Source: CAZOAR01 sp964577985 (GTDB lineage Bacteria > Gemmatimonadota > CAZMKB01 > CAZNLH01). From it: a stretch of DNA of 53,605 bases. Made by a program: the position numbers and the translations under genes. Within the stretch, counting starts at the first letter, position 1. Every line of letters starts with the position of its first letter. The DNA lies in contig CAZOAR010000019.1 in assembly GCA_964577985.1 (NCBI GenBank), positions 1 through 53,605 of the forward strand, in the 5' to 3' direction. This document shows, in pieces, positions 34,644-44,590 of the stretch. Under the pieces are notes generated by a model, which was given only the letters and a program-made list of their open reading frames with translations, was not told where the DNA came from and ran no database searches.

Positions 34644-37193
34644 ATGGGAAAGGCAATACGCATTTTATCTCTTACACTTATGGTCGTGTCCTGCTTTATC
34701 TCTCCCACCCCATCTCACGCGCAGGACTGGCAACGCTTCTGGCCGGCGAGTTCCATCTTTCCCTCAGGCAATGACGAGCGTTCTGCTGTCACGGGCGATT
34801 TCAATGAAGACGGGCACCAGGATCTCGTTACTGCCAATGACTGGGGCCTCGATATAGCGGTAATTGCGGGAGCGGGAGATGGATCTTTCTCGAGACCGGA
34901 CCGGTTTGATATCGGAGGTACGCCGAGATCGATCACGTCGGGGGATTTTGATGAGGATGGACACCTGGACCTTGCCACGGCGAACATCCACGACAACGAG
35001 GTGTCGGTGCTTCTGGGGACCGGTACGGGCGCTTTCTCGGGTCCCACAAACCTCCCGGTCGGGACAGGCCCCAACTTCATCACGACAGGCGATTTCAACG
35101 CCGATGGTCACACGGATCTGGTGGTCACCAACTGGTTCAGCGACAATGTGGCCGTCCTTCTCGGGACCGGCACCGGCCTGTTCTCCAGCGCCTTTTTTCA
35201 GGCGGCTGGGGACTATCCGACCGGCGTAGCAACCGGCGATTTCAACGAAGACGGAGCTGTGGATCTTGCCGTTTCAGATCTCGCGGGAGGTGAAGTGGCC
35301 CTCCTCATCGGCAGTGGCTCGGGTGGTTTCTACGCCCCTTACTTTTTCTCCGTGACGGATTCCCTGACCGGCCTGGTCGTCGGTGATTTCAATGGTGACG
35401 GCCACCGGGACATCGCCGCTACCAGTAAGGGTGGAGGACTGCATAACGATAGAGACGTCTCCATATTGCTCGGAAACGGGAGCGGTTCGATGTCTCAGCC
35501 CTCCTATATCTCAGTGGCGTCCGTTCCCTCCGCGATCGTGATCGGTGACTTCAACGAGGATACATACGAAGACATCCTCGTCACGCCTGCGGGTAACAGG
35601 GTCGCTGTTCTTCAGGGCAAGGGCAACGGGGAGTTCCTGGACCCCGAATATCATCCGGTGGAGGATGCTCCCTTCTTTATGGCTGTGAGTGACTTCGATG
35701 AGGACGGCCATCAGGATCTGGCCGTTGTCGGGGGGTACGGCATGCAACCGGATTACGCCACGATCCTGCTGGGAAATGGTGAAGGAGGATTCTTCGACGC
35801 CCCCCGGTATGACGCGGGCCAGTCGGTGACGGCGATGACCGTGGAGGATTTTGACGAAGACGGTCACCTGGACCTGGCGGCCCTCTATCGATATGCATTG
35901 AATGAGAATGTGCGGATCATGATGGGAACCGGGAACGGGTCATTCGAGGCGCCCTATCCAAGCGGCGTCGATATCTATGACCCGGCCTCGATCACTGCGG
36001 AGGACCTCAATAATGACGGTCATCAAGACCTTGCAGTCGTCGATCACTCTTATTATCTGGTCCCGAATGTATACATCTATCTCGGTCAGGGAGACGGCAC
36101 GTTCTATTATTTCATAACCCTTCCATCCGGAAGAGAGGCGATCCACCTCGCCACGGGAGACTTCAATGAGGATAACAATGTGGATCTGGTTACGGTCAAT
36201 GAAAGAGGGGATGCGGTCTCCGTTCTCATCGGGGAGGGTGACGGAGTGTTTCTCGATCCGGCGGACTATGTGATCAATGCGGTTCCGACAGATCTCGTCC
36301 TCGATGACTTCAACGAGGATGGACACCTCGATCTGGCGATCACCACGGAGAATGGAGCAGGAGTAGCGATGCTCACGGGAGTTGGGGATGGCACATTCTT
36401 GAGCGCGGTCATGTACCCGGGTGGTGGTGACCTCTGGAGCGCTGTTGCCGTAGATATTGACATGGATGACCACCAGGACGTCCTTGCGACCGATCCATCG
36501 AGAGACAAGATGATCCTCTTTCAGGGGGATGGAGCGGGGGGTTTTTCTTCACCGGTTGAATATGACCTCGAACCGGGCATATCACGGATTATCGCAGATG
36601 ATTTCGATCGTGACGGCTTTCCGGACGTGGCGGGTGTTTTCAGCAACTCCGTGTCGATACTGAACGGGACCGGCACGGCATCGTTTGATGTGCAGACGTA
36701 TGTGTCGAGCTGGGATGCGACGTCTCTGGCGGCGGGCGATTTTAACGAGGATACCCTTCCCGATATCGTTGCCGGTCACAGCATGTATGATGATATCGCA
36801 ATACTCACAGGCAATCTCAAGGAGATAGACGTCGACATCGATTGCGCGCTCGATACGATTCCAGCCGGGGGTGATCTGCCCTTCACCCTTTCCCTGGCTA
36901 ACCTGACCGACTCGCTGATCACCGTTGACCTTGCGATACTGGTCAAGGTGATCGGGGGACCGGTAATCCCGTTCGGCCCCCGGCGTCAGACGATGGCAGC
37001 GGGGGCGGAAGTCACTCGCAGTCCGACATACACACTGCCTGGCGGAATCCCGGCCAGGAGCTATATAGTCTCTCTCGAGGCGAGGGCCCTGGACGGAAGG
37101 CTGATCGACGAGGATTCTTTCCGTGTGAAGGTCGTGGCAGACGATTCTCAAAGGCGGGGGCCGGCCGATGGGATTCCCGACAAGCGGGAATGA
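34644..37193 (+). CDS. secreted VCBS/FG-GAP repeat protein
   Basis: 849 residues with signal peptide (ending SHAQD) and AGGAGG seven bases before the ATG. About 14 FG-GAP/VCBS repeats of roughly 45-50 residues form one or two seven-bladed propellers; each has the calcium-loop pattern GDFNEDGHQDL or a variant, followed by a strand with VLLGTGTG. The region after about residue 730 is a non-repeat beta domain (IPAGGDLPFTLSL) that may be an adhesion or sorting module. Extracellular or surface adhesion role is inferred from the fold. Confidence 0.9.
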   Translation: MGKAIRILSLTLMVVSCFISPTPSHAQDWQRFWPASSIFPSGNDERSAVTGDFNEDGHQDLVTANDWGLDIAVIAGAGDGSFSRPDRFDIGGTPRSITSGDFDEDGHLDLATANIHDNEVSVLLGTGTGAFSGPTNLPVGTGPNFITTGDFNADGHTDLVVTNWFSDNVAVLLGTGTGLFSSAFFQAAGDYPTGVATGDFNEDGAVDLAVSDLAGGEVALLIGSGSGGFYAPYFFSVTDSLTGLVVGDFNGDGHRDIAATSKGGGLHNDRDVSILLGNGSGSMSQPSYISVASVPSAIVIGDFNEDTYEDILVTPAGNRVAVLQGKGNGEFLDPEYHPVEDAPFFMAVSDFDEDGHQDLAVVGGYGMQPDYATILLGNGEGGFFDAPRYDAGQSVTAMTVEDFDEDGHLDLAALYRYALNENVRIMMGTGNGSFEAPYPSGVDIYDPASITAEDLNNDGHQDLAVVDHSYYLVPNVYIYLGQGDGTFYYFITLPSGREAIHLATGDFNEDNNVDLVTVNERGDAVSVLIGEGDGVFLDPADYVINAVPTDLVLDDFNEDGHLDLAITTENGAGVAMLTGVGDGTFLSAVMYPGGGDLWSAVAVDIDMDDHQDVLATDPSRDKMILFQGDGAGGFSSPVEYDLEPGISRIIADDFDRDGFPDVAGVFSNSVSILNGTGTASFDVQTYVSSWDATSLAAGDFNEDTLPDIVAGHSMYDDIAILTGNLKEIDVDIDCALDTIPAGGDLPFTLSLANLTDSLITVDLAILVKVIGGPVIPFGPRRQTMAAGAEVTRSPTYTLPGGIPARSYIVSLEARALDGRLIDEDSFRVKVVADDSQRRGPADGIPDKRE

Positions 37194-37338
37194 CATAGAG
37201 GCTTAACCAGATTCTTCGGGGAGACTCCCGGGATACCAATGTCGACATAACACCCTGGCGATAAGGCATAAACCGGAGTGGCTCGGGGGTCGCTTTGAAC
37301 AAAACCCGTGAGAGAACAGATTGTCGGCTTCAACAGCC

Positions 37339-37575
37339 TCATACGTGTCTTGCCACTGACTCTTTCTTGACATCCCAGTCAGGGAAGACCAGAACAGCAG
37401 TATGACATTTCAGAGCCCGAGCGATTGCCTTTGCTCATCCAACTCCAGGATTCACTCGATCGTTCTCTATTGCAGAAATTGCATATTGAGGAATACCCGC
37501 AGGAACATGCCGTGGCCCGGTCTGTAGTATGTAAACTGGTGCCGGAGTGAGGGGCAACCGCCCGATACTCCTCAT
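37339..37575 (-). pseudogene. decayed XRE-type helix-turn-helix regulator
   Basis: Minus-strand frame from ATG 37575 to TAG-less end TGA 37339 reads through one in-frame TGA (37435-37437). The part before it, IPQYAISAIENDRVNPGV, matches the recognition-helix region of XRE/antitoxin regulators, and the part after, AKAIARALKCHTAVLVFPDW, is the next two helices in the same frame. The N-terminal part (MRSIGRLPLTPAPVY) no longer fits a helix-turn-helix start. So the gene is a broken relic, perhaps once an antitoxin; no toxin partner is seen. The rest of the gap 37194-37681 holds nothing I can identify. Confidence 0.6.
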
Positions 37576-37681
37576 TGTCGAAGTCAAGCCGGGGGAAAGA
37601 GTGTTGGGTCTAACGTTGAGGAAACGTGATTGATCCCGGATCGAACGAAAAAGCCCCGGGTCCTGAGCCGGGGAAGACGTG

Positions 37682-40600
37682 ATGGCTCTTACGTTTCTGA
37701 TTGATGAAATAAAAGGGATGTCTGCCTGGCGGGAGATCGAGGCCTTCCTGGATGGGGGAGAATCCGCTCTCAGGCTCCACAACCTCTACGGATCGAGCAA
37801 GACGATCGTCCTCTCTGCCGTGGTCGACGCCTTCGACCGCCCGGTCACGGTCATCACTCCCGATAACGTCTCGGCCGAGAGGCTTGTCATAGACCTGCAT
37901 CAACTCATGGCGTCGGAAGAGATCTTCTACTTCCCGCCCTCTACCGGGAGTTCCATAGACCGCGAACTTCCTCTCAAGGAGACGATGGGAAGGAGAATGG
38001 AGGCGCTCCAGGGCCTTGCCGAGGGAAAGGCGGATATGACGGTCATCCCGTGTCAGTGTCTGATCGAGCGGATCATGAACCCCGCCGAGCTTCGCGGCCG
38101 TACGCTCACAATCCGCAGGGGCGAGTTCGAAGCGAGGGAGACCCTCATAGAGAGGCTGGTTTCCCTGGGATACAGGCGCGAGTATGTCGTCGAGGAAGTC
38201 GGTGTCTTCGCTGTAAGAGGCGGTGTTCTCGATCTGTACGGATTCGGGATGGAGGCGCCAGTGCGGATGGAGTTCATGGGCGAAGAACTGGTCTCGATGC
38301 GGAAGTTCGACATCCAGACCCAGCGTTCGAGCGGGGAGCAGACATTTCTGCATATCCTGCCGATGGAAGAGCGTGACAAAACCGAAGAGGCTTCTCCGCT
38401 CTATAGCTATCTCCCCTCCAACGGTCTGGCGGTGATCATCGGAGAGGCGCTCGTAAGGGCAAACCTCGAAGGCGTCCGCTTTCCGGGGGAGACACCCACC
38501 GATTGCACCGACCACCATGCTGACCGCTGCCTCGCCGTGCTTGACGGCATGAAGAGGATCTTTCTGGAAGGTCTGCACCTCCACTCTCGTCGCGCTGAGT
38601 CGTATGACGAACCCTCTCCCGTCTCCGAGATCGCCCCCCCCATGGCACCTCCCGCGGACACGCGCCGCGCCCGTTCACTCAGGTTTGGAACCAGAGCCCC
38701 GGAACCGGTCGAAAGAGACATGAAACGACTTAAAGAGGTGGTTCACGAGCAGAGAACAACAAACATCAAGACTATCATCCTGTGCGACAACTACGGGCAG
38801 AAGGAGCGGATCGGTGAACTCCTCGGGGAGATGGCAGAGGAGTGCCGGCTCGAGGTAGGCGGGCTCGAGACAGGGTTTCAGATACCGGAAGCGGGGCTCG
38901 CGGTCTACAACGATCACGAGATATTCAGGCGCCCGAGGCGGCTGAGATACAGGAGGCGTTACCGCAGGGGTAGAGGGCTGGACACGATCGATTCGATCAG
39001 TCCGGGCGATTACCTCGTCCACGTCGACTATGGTATAGGGAGGTTCGAGGGCCTCAAGGTGATACGGATCCACGAGGGCGAGGTCGAGTGCCTGATGATC
39101 AACTACCGGGACGGGGACCTTGTCTATGTTCCGGTCGAAAAGCTCGACATGGTCGACAAGTACTCGGGGAGTGATGGTGCACCGCCGCGGATGGATCGGC
39201 TGGGCGGGAAGGCATGGGAAAAGGTGAAGAAGAGCACGCGTAAGGGGGTCAGGGAGATGGCCGAGAAGCTACTGGGTCTTTACGCGAGGAGGGAGATCGC
39301 GGAAGGATATGCATTCTCAGAAGACACCCCGTGGCAGCTCGAAATGGAGTCGGCCTTCGCCTATGAAGAAACGCCCGACCAGAGGAGAACCCTCGACGAG
39401 GTGAAGGGCGACATGAACGGCGCAAAGGCGATGGACAGGCTGATCTGCGGCGACGTCGGTTTCGGGAAAACGGAGATAGCCGTTCGCGCGGCGTTCAAGG
39501 CGGTCCAGGACAACAAGCAGGTAGCGATCCTGGTGCCGACGACAATCCTCGCGCAGCAGCATTATCTGACATTCTCCGAAAGGGTCTCTGAGTATCCCAT
39601 CGTTGTCGAGGTGCTCAGCCGTTTCAGGACGCCGGCGCAGCAGAAAAAGGTCATCGCCGGGCTGAAGAAGGGTACGGTCGACATCGTCATAGGGACTCAT
39701 CGCCTCTTCTCGAAGGACATAGAGTTCAATGATCTCGGGCTCCTGATCGTCGATGAAGAGCACCGTTTCGGGGTCGCGCACAAGGAGAAGCTCAAGAGCC
39801 TCAGGGAAGGTGTCGATGTCCTCCAGTTGACCGCGACACCGCTGCCTCGAACGCTCCATCTCTCGCTCATGGGTATCCGCGACATCTCGCTCATATCGAC
39901 ACCCCCTCAGGACAGGCTTCCTATAGTCACGTATGTCGCCGAATTCGACCGCGAGATGATAAAGGAAGCGATCATGAAGGAGGTAGACAGGGGAGGGCAG
40001 GTCTTCTTCGTCCACAACCGTGTCCAGTCGATACGGTCGGTTGCCTCCATGTTGAGGCACTGGCTGCCGGAGGTCAGGTTCGCGGTCGCCCACGGGCAGA
40101 TGAGCGAGCGGGATCTCGAGGAGATCATGTTCGAATTCATGGAAGGGGAAATAGACGTTCTGGTCAGCACAATGATCATAGGGTCGGGCCTCGATGTCCC
40201 GAACGCCAACACCCTCATCGTGAATCGCTCCGACCGACTGGGCCTGGCCCAGCTTTATCAGCTCCGCGGGAGGGTGGGTAGATCGTATCGCAGGGCGCAC
40301 GCCTATCTCTTCACTCCCCCTCTGAGCACGATGTCCGAGGAAGCGAGACAGAGGCTTCAGGTCCTCGAAGAGTACACTGAACTTGGATCGGGATACAAGA
40401 TCGCGCTGCGCGACATGGAGATTCGCGGTGTGGGAAATATCCTGGGACGCGAACAGCATGGCTACATCAACGCCGCCGGGCTGGAGATGTACAATCGGTT
40501 GCTCGAGGAAGAGGTCAGGAGAATCAGGGGCGAGGATGTCGGCAGACCGGAAGTCGATCTTGTCGTCGAGTTGAATTCACTGCTACCTGATGGGTATGTA

Positions 40601-40981
40601 GCCGATTCCGGCCAGCGGGTCTCGATCTACCGGAGACTCTCGAGGGCGAAGGAGATCAAGGAGCTTGACGGTATGGAGGAAGAACTTGTCGATCGATTCG
40701 GCAAGCTCCCATGGGAGGCGAAGAACCTGCTCAACATGGTCGCGATAAAGGTCCTGGCGGGTGAGGTCGGAATAAAGTCGATTTTTCTCAAGTCGAGTGA
40801 ACTCAGACTCGCATTCGAACGAGGTCGCCCCGAACGACTCGCGGACTGGGACAAGGCGTTCAAAGACAGAGGCCTGTCCATCTCGATAGAACAGCGTGAC
40901 GAGCTCGAAATGACGGTGATCGCCAGGGGGGACAGGGAGTGGCTCGACAAGGTCAGAAAGTCCTTGCGTGATCTGAATTGA
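37682..40981 (+). CDS. mfd: transcription-repair coupling factor Mfd
   Basis: About 1,099 residues. The N-terminal UvrB-homology domains cover about 30-400. The CarD-like RNA polymerase interaction domain starts near residue 438 (SPGDYLVHVDYGIGRFEGL). The helicase motor has Walker A GDVGFGKTE near residue 590, DEEH near 692, and the QLRGRVGRS motif VI. The TRCF C-terminal domain ends the protein. Mfd displaces stalled RNA polymerase at DNA lesions and recruits UvrA. ATG 37682 follows a GTG in the same frame. First gene of a cluster read to holB. Confidence 0.97.
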   Translation: MALTFLIDEIKGMSAWREIEAFLDGGESALRLHNLYGSSKTIVLSAVVDAFDRPVTVITPDNVSAERLVIDLHQLMASEEIFYFPPSTGSSIDRELPLKETMGRRMEALQGLAEGKADMTVIPCQCLIERIMNPAELRGRTLTIRRGEFEARETLIERLVSLGYRREYVVEEVGVFAVRGGVLDLYGFGMEAPVRMEFMGEELVSMRKFDIQTQRSSGEQTFLHILPMEERDKTEEASPLYSYLPSNGLAVIIGEALVRANLEGVRFPGETPTDCTDHHADRCLAVLDGMKRIFLEGLHLHSRRAESYDEPSPVSEIAPPMAPPADTRRARSLRFGTRAPEPVERDMKRLKEVVHEQRTTNIKTIILCDNYGQKERIGELLGEMAEECRLEVGGLETGFQIPEAGLAVYNDHEIFRRPRRLRYRRRYRRGRGLDTIDSISPGDYLVHVDYGIGRFEGLKVIRIHEGEVECLMINYRDGDLVYVPVEKLDMVDKYSGSDGAPPRMDRLGGKAWEKVKKSTRKGVREMAEKLLGLYARREIAEGYAFSEDTPWQLEMESAFAYEETPDQRRTLDEVKGDMNGAKAMDRLICGDVGFGKTEIAVRAAFKAVQDNKQVAILVPTTILAQQHYLTFSERVSEYPIVVEVLSRFRTPAQQKKVIAGLKKGTVDIVIGTHRLFSKDIEFNDLGLLIVDEEHRFGVAHKEKLKSLREGVDVLQLTATPLPRTLHLSLMGIRDISLISTPPQDRLPIVTYVAEFDREMIKEAIMKEVDRGGQVFFVHNRVQSIRSVASMLRHWLPEVRFAVAHGQMSERDLEEIMFEFMEGEIDVLVSTMIIGSGLDVPNANTLIVNRSDRLGLAQLYQLRGRVGRSYRRAHAYLFTPPLSTMSEEARQRLQVLEEYTELGSGYKIALRDMEIRGVGNILGREQHGYINAAGLEMYNRLLEEEVRRIRGEDVGRPEVDLVVELNSLLPDGYVADSGQRVSIYRRLSRAKEIKELDGMEEELVDRFGKLPWEAKNLLNMVAIKVLAGEVGIKSIFLKSSELRLAFERGRPERLADWDKAFKDRGLSISIEQRDELEMTVIARGDREWLDKVRKSLRDLN

Positions 40982-41050
40982 TTGCTTACTTTGAGGTGTT
41001 TTGGAGATGATCATAAGAGCAGTATGAACCTGGAAGGAGGTCTGAGGCTG

Positions 41051-42427
41051 ATGCGCGCTCGGAAAAGACTGGGGTTTGAATTCCTGATTCTGATATCCAT
41101 TGTCGTCGCTTTTTCCTGTTCCTCTCGCCGCGATAAAGAGATAGCCACGGTTGGAGACGGCCACATCACGGTGGGCGACGTGGCCGATGTGATGAGCGGT
41201 GGCGGATATGAAGAGACCGAGCAGGGTGCCAGCGAGGCCCTTGCCTATCTCATAGATTTTCGGCTGATTCTCATGGAGGCGAAAGCGGAGGGGTACGGGG
41301 AATCAGAAGAATTCGACACGAAGATGCAGGAGGCCACTGATCAACTGCTCATCCGGAAGTTGATGGAGGTCGAGATATACGACAAAGCGATTCCCACTGT
41401 GGAGGAAGCGCGCGCGAAATACGAGGAGCGAGGGGGAAACAGGGAAGAGATAAGGGTGAGGCACATCCTCCTGAACGTTCCGTCAAACGCGACGGAGGAG
41501 GAGAAGGCGGAAAAAGGGGCGAAGATTGAGGAGATCCTGGGGCGCGTGAGAGCGGGCGAGGATTTTGGCGAGCTGGCGAAGAAGTTTTCCGAGGGTCCCA
41601 GCGCGCATCGTGGCGGCGATCTCGGCTTTCATCCCAAAGGCAGCATAGACCCGGATTTCGAGAAGGTAGTGTTTACCCTCGAGCCGGGCGAGGTGAGTGA
41701 TGTCTTTCAGACACGCTTCGGGTACCATATCGCCAAACTGGAAGAGAAGCGGGTCCGGACCTTCGACATGATGAAAGACAAGTTGATGGAGTCCATGGAG
41801 GTATCAAGCAGGTTGACCCTGTCGAAGGATTACATGGCGGATGTGGAGAAGAGATCGAACCTCCAGTATGTCGATGAAGGTATCGACCGCCTGATCAAGC
41901 TCTTTGAGGAAGATCCGACCGGCGGGAAGGCGAGGGATGAAGCGCCCGTTCTTGCGGTCTTCGAGGGAGGCAAGTGGACGGGAGCGCAATACGCGGAATA
42001 CTATATGTCGCAACCGGAAACCTTGCGGGTGGCCCCGAAAGACCCATCCGAGGTCAAGAGGAACATGGCGCCCAGGGTCAAGGATGCCGTCCTGGCTCAC
42101 GAGGCGCTGCAGGAGGGTATAGATCAACTTCCCGAGTTTCTGGAAGAGCTGCAGCACCTTCGAGAAGACGTACTGGTTCAGATGTTCATAACAAGGCAGC
42201 TTTTTGGCGGTGAGCCCGATGAAGAGGTCCTTCTCTCGCTGTATAACGAGAGCAGAGACGAGTTCCCGGGGAGTTTCGAGGAGGAGAGAGAAAACGTCCT
42301 GAAGATGCACAAGGATAAGATGGAGGAGGGTGGACTGGAGAATCTCACCGCGCCTCTCAAGGATAAGTATGCTGTAACAATAACGAAAGAGAACCTTCGC
42401 TATGTGCCCACTGTCCTGAAAGGGTGA
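41051..42427 (+). CDS. lipoprotein peptidylprolyl isomerase, PpiC/parvulin type
   Basis: About 458 residues. ATG 41051 gives a signal peptide with lipobox VVAFSC, and the frame upstream is unlikely to be translated; GGAGG lies ten bases upstream. A SurA-like N-terminal helical region is followed by a parvulin domain (about 130-240) with RVRHILLNV, FGELAKKFSEGPSAHRGGDLGFHPKG and GYHIAKLEE, all family signatures. The remaining 200 residues are helical and may be a chaperone arm. Likely periplasmic, assisting outer-membrane protein folding. Followed by a second SurA-like lipoprotein with GTGA overlap. Confidence 0.88.
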   Translation: MRARKRLGFEFLILISIVVAFSCSSRRDKEIATVGDGHITVGDVADVMSGGGYEETEQGASEALAYLIDFRLILMEAKAEGYGESEEFDTKMQEATDQLLIRKLMEVEIYDKAIPTVEEARAKYEERGGNREEIRVRHILLNVPSNATEEEKAEKGAKIEEILGRVRAGEDFGELAKKFSEGPSAHRGGDLGFHPKGSIDPDFEKVVFTLEPGEVSDVFQTRFGYHIAKLEEKRVRTFDMMKDKLMESMEVSSRLTLSKDYMADVEKRSNLQYVDEGIDRLIKLFEEDPTGGKARDEAPVLAVFEGGKWTGAQYAEYYMSQPETLRVAPKDPSEVKRNMAPRVKDAVLAHEALQEGIDQLPEFLEELQHLREDVLVQMFITRQLFGGEPDEEVLLSLYNESRDEFPGSFEEERENVLKMHKDKMEEGGLENLTAPLKDKYAVTITKENLRYVPTVLKG

Positions 42428-43308
42428 GTCTGTCCGTGAGATATCGATTGATTGTATGCCTGCGGGGAGCAGGTCTATCTCTTGCCGTCATCATGGCGTT
42501 TGGATGGTTTTCCGGCTGTGGGAGGGTCAAAGAAGAGAGGCCCCCGGTGAAAAAGGGAAAGGTCGTCGCGAGGGTGAATCAGTCGATCTTGACGGAAGAA
42601 GAGCTCAATGACGCCTTACCGGAGTTCTTCGGAGATCTTTACTCTGACAGCGGAAAGAATGAGTATGTCGAGCAGTGGGTGGAGAGCGAGGTCCTCTACC
42701 AGAAGGCCCTCGAAGAGGGGCTCGACCTCAACGATGATATCCAGAGAAAAGTAAGGCAGTTCAAACATATGATCCTGGGCGAAGAGGTTCTCAGACGGTA
42801 TCTCGACGGGCACGTGGAGATCACGGATGAGGAAGTCGCAGACTATTACAACGAACACATGGATTCTTTCACTCGGATTGACGACGAATATCGCGTGAAC
42901 AGGCTCATCTTTCGCGACGAGGAGGTACTGAAGGAAGTCCTCGGGGAGCTTGATGCAGCCCCGGAGCGTTACGAGGAACTGATCTCCGCAGACGCCTACA
43001 GAGGAATGATAAAGCTCTCAGATATGGGCTATTATCCTGCAGCGGAACTCGCGGAGCCCTTCGAAAGGGAGGTCAAGGAGTTGGGTGTCGGGATGGTCAG
43101 TCGGCCAGTCATGGCGTCCACCGGGAACTACTATGTGCTCAGAACAACGGAGTTTCACGAAAAAGGCTCTATACGCGAGCTGGATGAGGTGGAAGATCAA
43201 ATCAGGGGGATTCTGCAACGGTCCAGGAGCGAAGAGGTGAAACGCATGTGGCTGGAGGAGCTTGAGAATAGTGCGGATATCGAAACCACAAAGGATATTG
43301 CTGATTAG
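42424..43308 (+). CDS. SurA-N-like lipoprotein, parvulin motif weak
   Basis: 294 residues. The GTG start overlaps the previous stop (GTGA). Signal peptide with lipobox WFSGC. The body begins like SurA (VVARVNQSILTEEELNDALP) and continues through YRVNRLIFRDEEVLKEVLGEL, but the canonical parvulin GGDLG signature is absent, so isomerase activity is doubtful. Its end overlaps the surA start by up to 38 bases. Probably a periplasmic chaperone lipoprotein. Confidence 0.75.
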   Translation: MSLSVRYRLIVCLRGAGLSLAVIMAFGWFSGCGRVKEERPPVKKGKVVARVNQSILTEEELNDALPEFFGDLYSDSGKNEYVEQWVESEVLYQKALEEGLDLNDDIQRKVRQFKHMILGEEVLRRYLDGHVEITDEEVADYYNEHMDSFTRIDDEYRVNRLIFRDEEVLKEVLGELDAAPERYEELISADAYRGMIKLSDMGYYPAAELAEPFEREVKELGVGMVSRPVMASTGNYYVLRTTEFHEKGSIRELDEVEDQIRGILQRSRSEEVKRMWLEELENSADIETTKDIAD

Positions 43309-44572
43309 CCTGTTGCTTGCCTGCATTTTTCTCTATGTGCCGCGCCCTGCGTCTGGCCAGAGAGAGATCGACAGGATTGTTGCGGTTGTAGGTAACGAAG
43401 TCATACTGTTGAGCGAACTGACTGAGACGGTGATAGTCACTGCCCAGCAGCTCAATCTCTCGGTCGAGGACAGCGTGGCGTTAGAGGGCCTGAAGAGAGA
43501 TATGCTCGACGGGATGATCGAAGAGAAGGCCATTCTCCAGAGGGCGAAGGTGGAAGGGATAGAGATCTCGGAAGATGAATTGAACAGCGAGGTGGAGAAG
43601 GACCTGAACAAAGTAATTGCGCGATTCTCCAGCCGCAGTGAATTTGAAATGCTGCTCGCCTCCCAGGGAATCGACCTCTTCAGCTACAGGGAGCAACTGA
43701 GAAAAGAGAAAGAAAAGGTGCTTCTCCAGAGGAGATTCATGCAGACCAGCAAGATGCCGCACGTCAGGGTGTCGCTCGAGGAAGCGCGTAAGCAGTTTGA
43801 TGAGAAATACGAGGGGAAGGCGATGAAGCCGGCTACCATCACACTCCGGGAAATAGTGCTGAATATCAGCCTCTCCGACTCCAATTATGTGAAAGCCAGG
43901 GAAGGCGTGAGAAACGCTCAGGACAGGCTGGCGGATGGAGAGGTTTTTGAGACCGTCGCAAAGGAGATGTCCCAGGACGAATTGACCCGCGACAAGGGTG
44001 GAGATCTCGGCTTCATAGGCGAAGAAGACCTTCTCCCCGTGATCAGCGACGCCGTGATGGGTCTCTTCCTTGGTGAGGTCAGTGAACCTGTTGAGACGGG
44101 CCAGGGAATTCATCTCTTCAAGGTCCTTGAGAGAAAGGGCTCTCGCATCCACCTGGGTCACATCCTGTTCAAGGCGGCACCAGGCGTTGATCCATTCGAG
44201 GAGACCATGTCGCTGGCAAATGCGCTGGTCGGTCGAATCGAAGCCGGTGAGGACTTCGCGCTCCTGTCCTCCACATATTCGGCGGATGAAAGGGTCAAGG
44301 AGAGAATGGGTCTACGTGAGGAAGAGGTGATGGAGGGACTCCCTGAATCATATCGCGCTGTAGTAGGGGAACTGGAAGAGGGTGGGGTCAGCGCCCCTTT
44401 CGTTGCGGATGACAATGTCGTAATCGTGAAGCTCGAGAAGAAAACAGACGCCCGCCCCTACAGATTCGACGAAATAAGTGATCAGCTTATCGAGAACCTT
44501 ACGCAGGAGAAATCGTATCAACGATTCGTGGAGGAGCTCGAGAAGAAGACATATATAGACATTCGGCTTTGA
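43271..44572 (+). CDS. surA: periplasmic chaperone/isomerase SurA
   Basis: About 433 residues. The GTG start at 43271 has GGAG about ten bases upstream; TTG 43262 is also possible. Signal peptide ILLISLLLACIFLYV. The SurA N-terminal domain (DRIVAVVGNEVILLSELTETV) is classic, followed by two parvulin domains: the first with ITLREIVLNI, FETVAKEMSQD and GGDLGFIGEEDL, the second from about residue 285 (IHLGHILF). SurA escorts outer-membrane proteins across the periplasm. Part of a three-gene set with the two preceding lipoproteins. Confidence 0.93.
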   Translation: MRISKPQRILLISLLLACIFLYVPRPASGQREIDRIVAVVGNEVILLSELTETVIVTAQQLNLSVEDSVALEGLKRDMLDGMIEEKAILQRAKVEGIEISEDELNSEVEKDLNKVIARFSSRSEFEMLLASQGIDLFSYREQLRKEKEKVLLQRRFMQTSKMPHVRVSLEEARKQFDEKYEGKAMKPATITLREIVLNISLSDSNYVKAREGVRNAQDRLADGEVFETVAKEMSQDELTRDKGGDLGFIGEEDLLPVISDAVMGLFLGEVSEPVETGQGIHLFKVLERKGSRIHLGHILFKAAPGVDPFEETMSLANALVGRIEAGEDFALLSSTYSADERVKERMGLREEEVMEGLPESYRAVVGELEEGGVSAPFVADDNVVIVKLEKKTDARPYRFDEISDQLIENLTQEKSYQRFVEELEKKTYIDIRL

Positions 44573-44590
44573 TCATAACGAATTGCCGCG

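Noticed and set aside
39317..40459. Long minus-strand frame opposite mfd.
   Set aside because: Shadow of the Mfd helicase motor; sequence lacks recognisable motifs.
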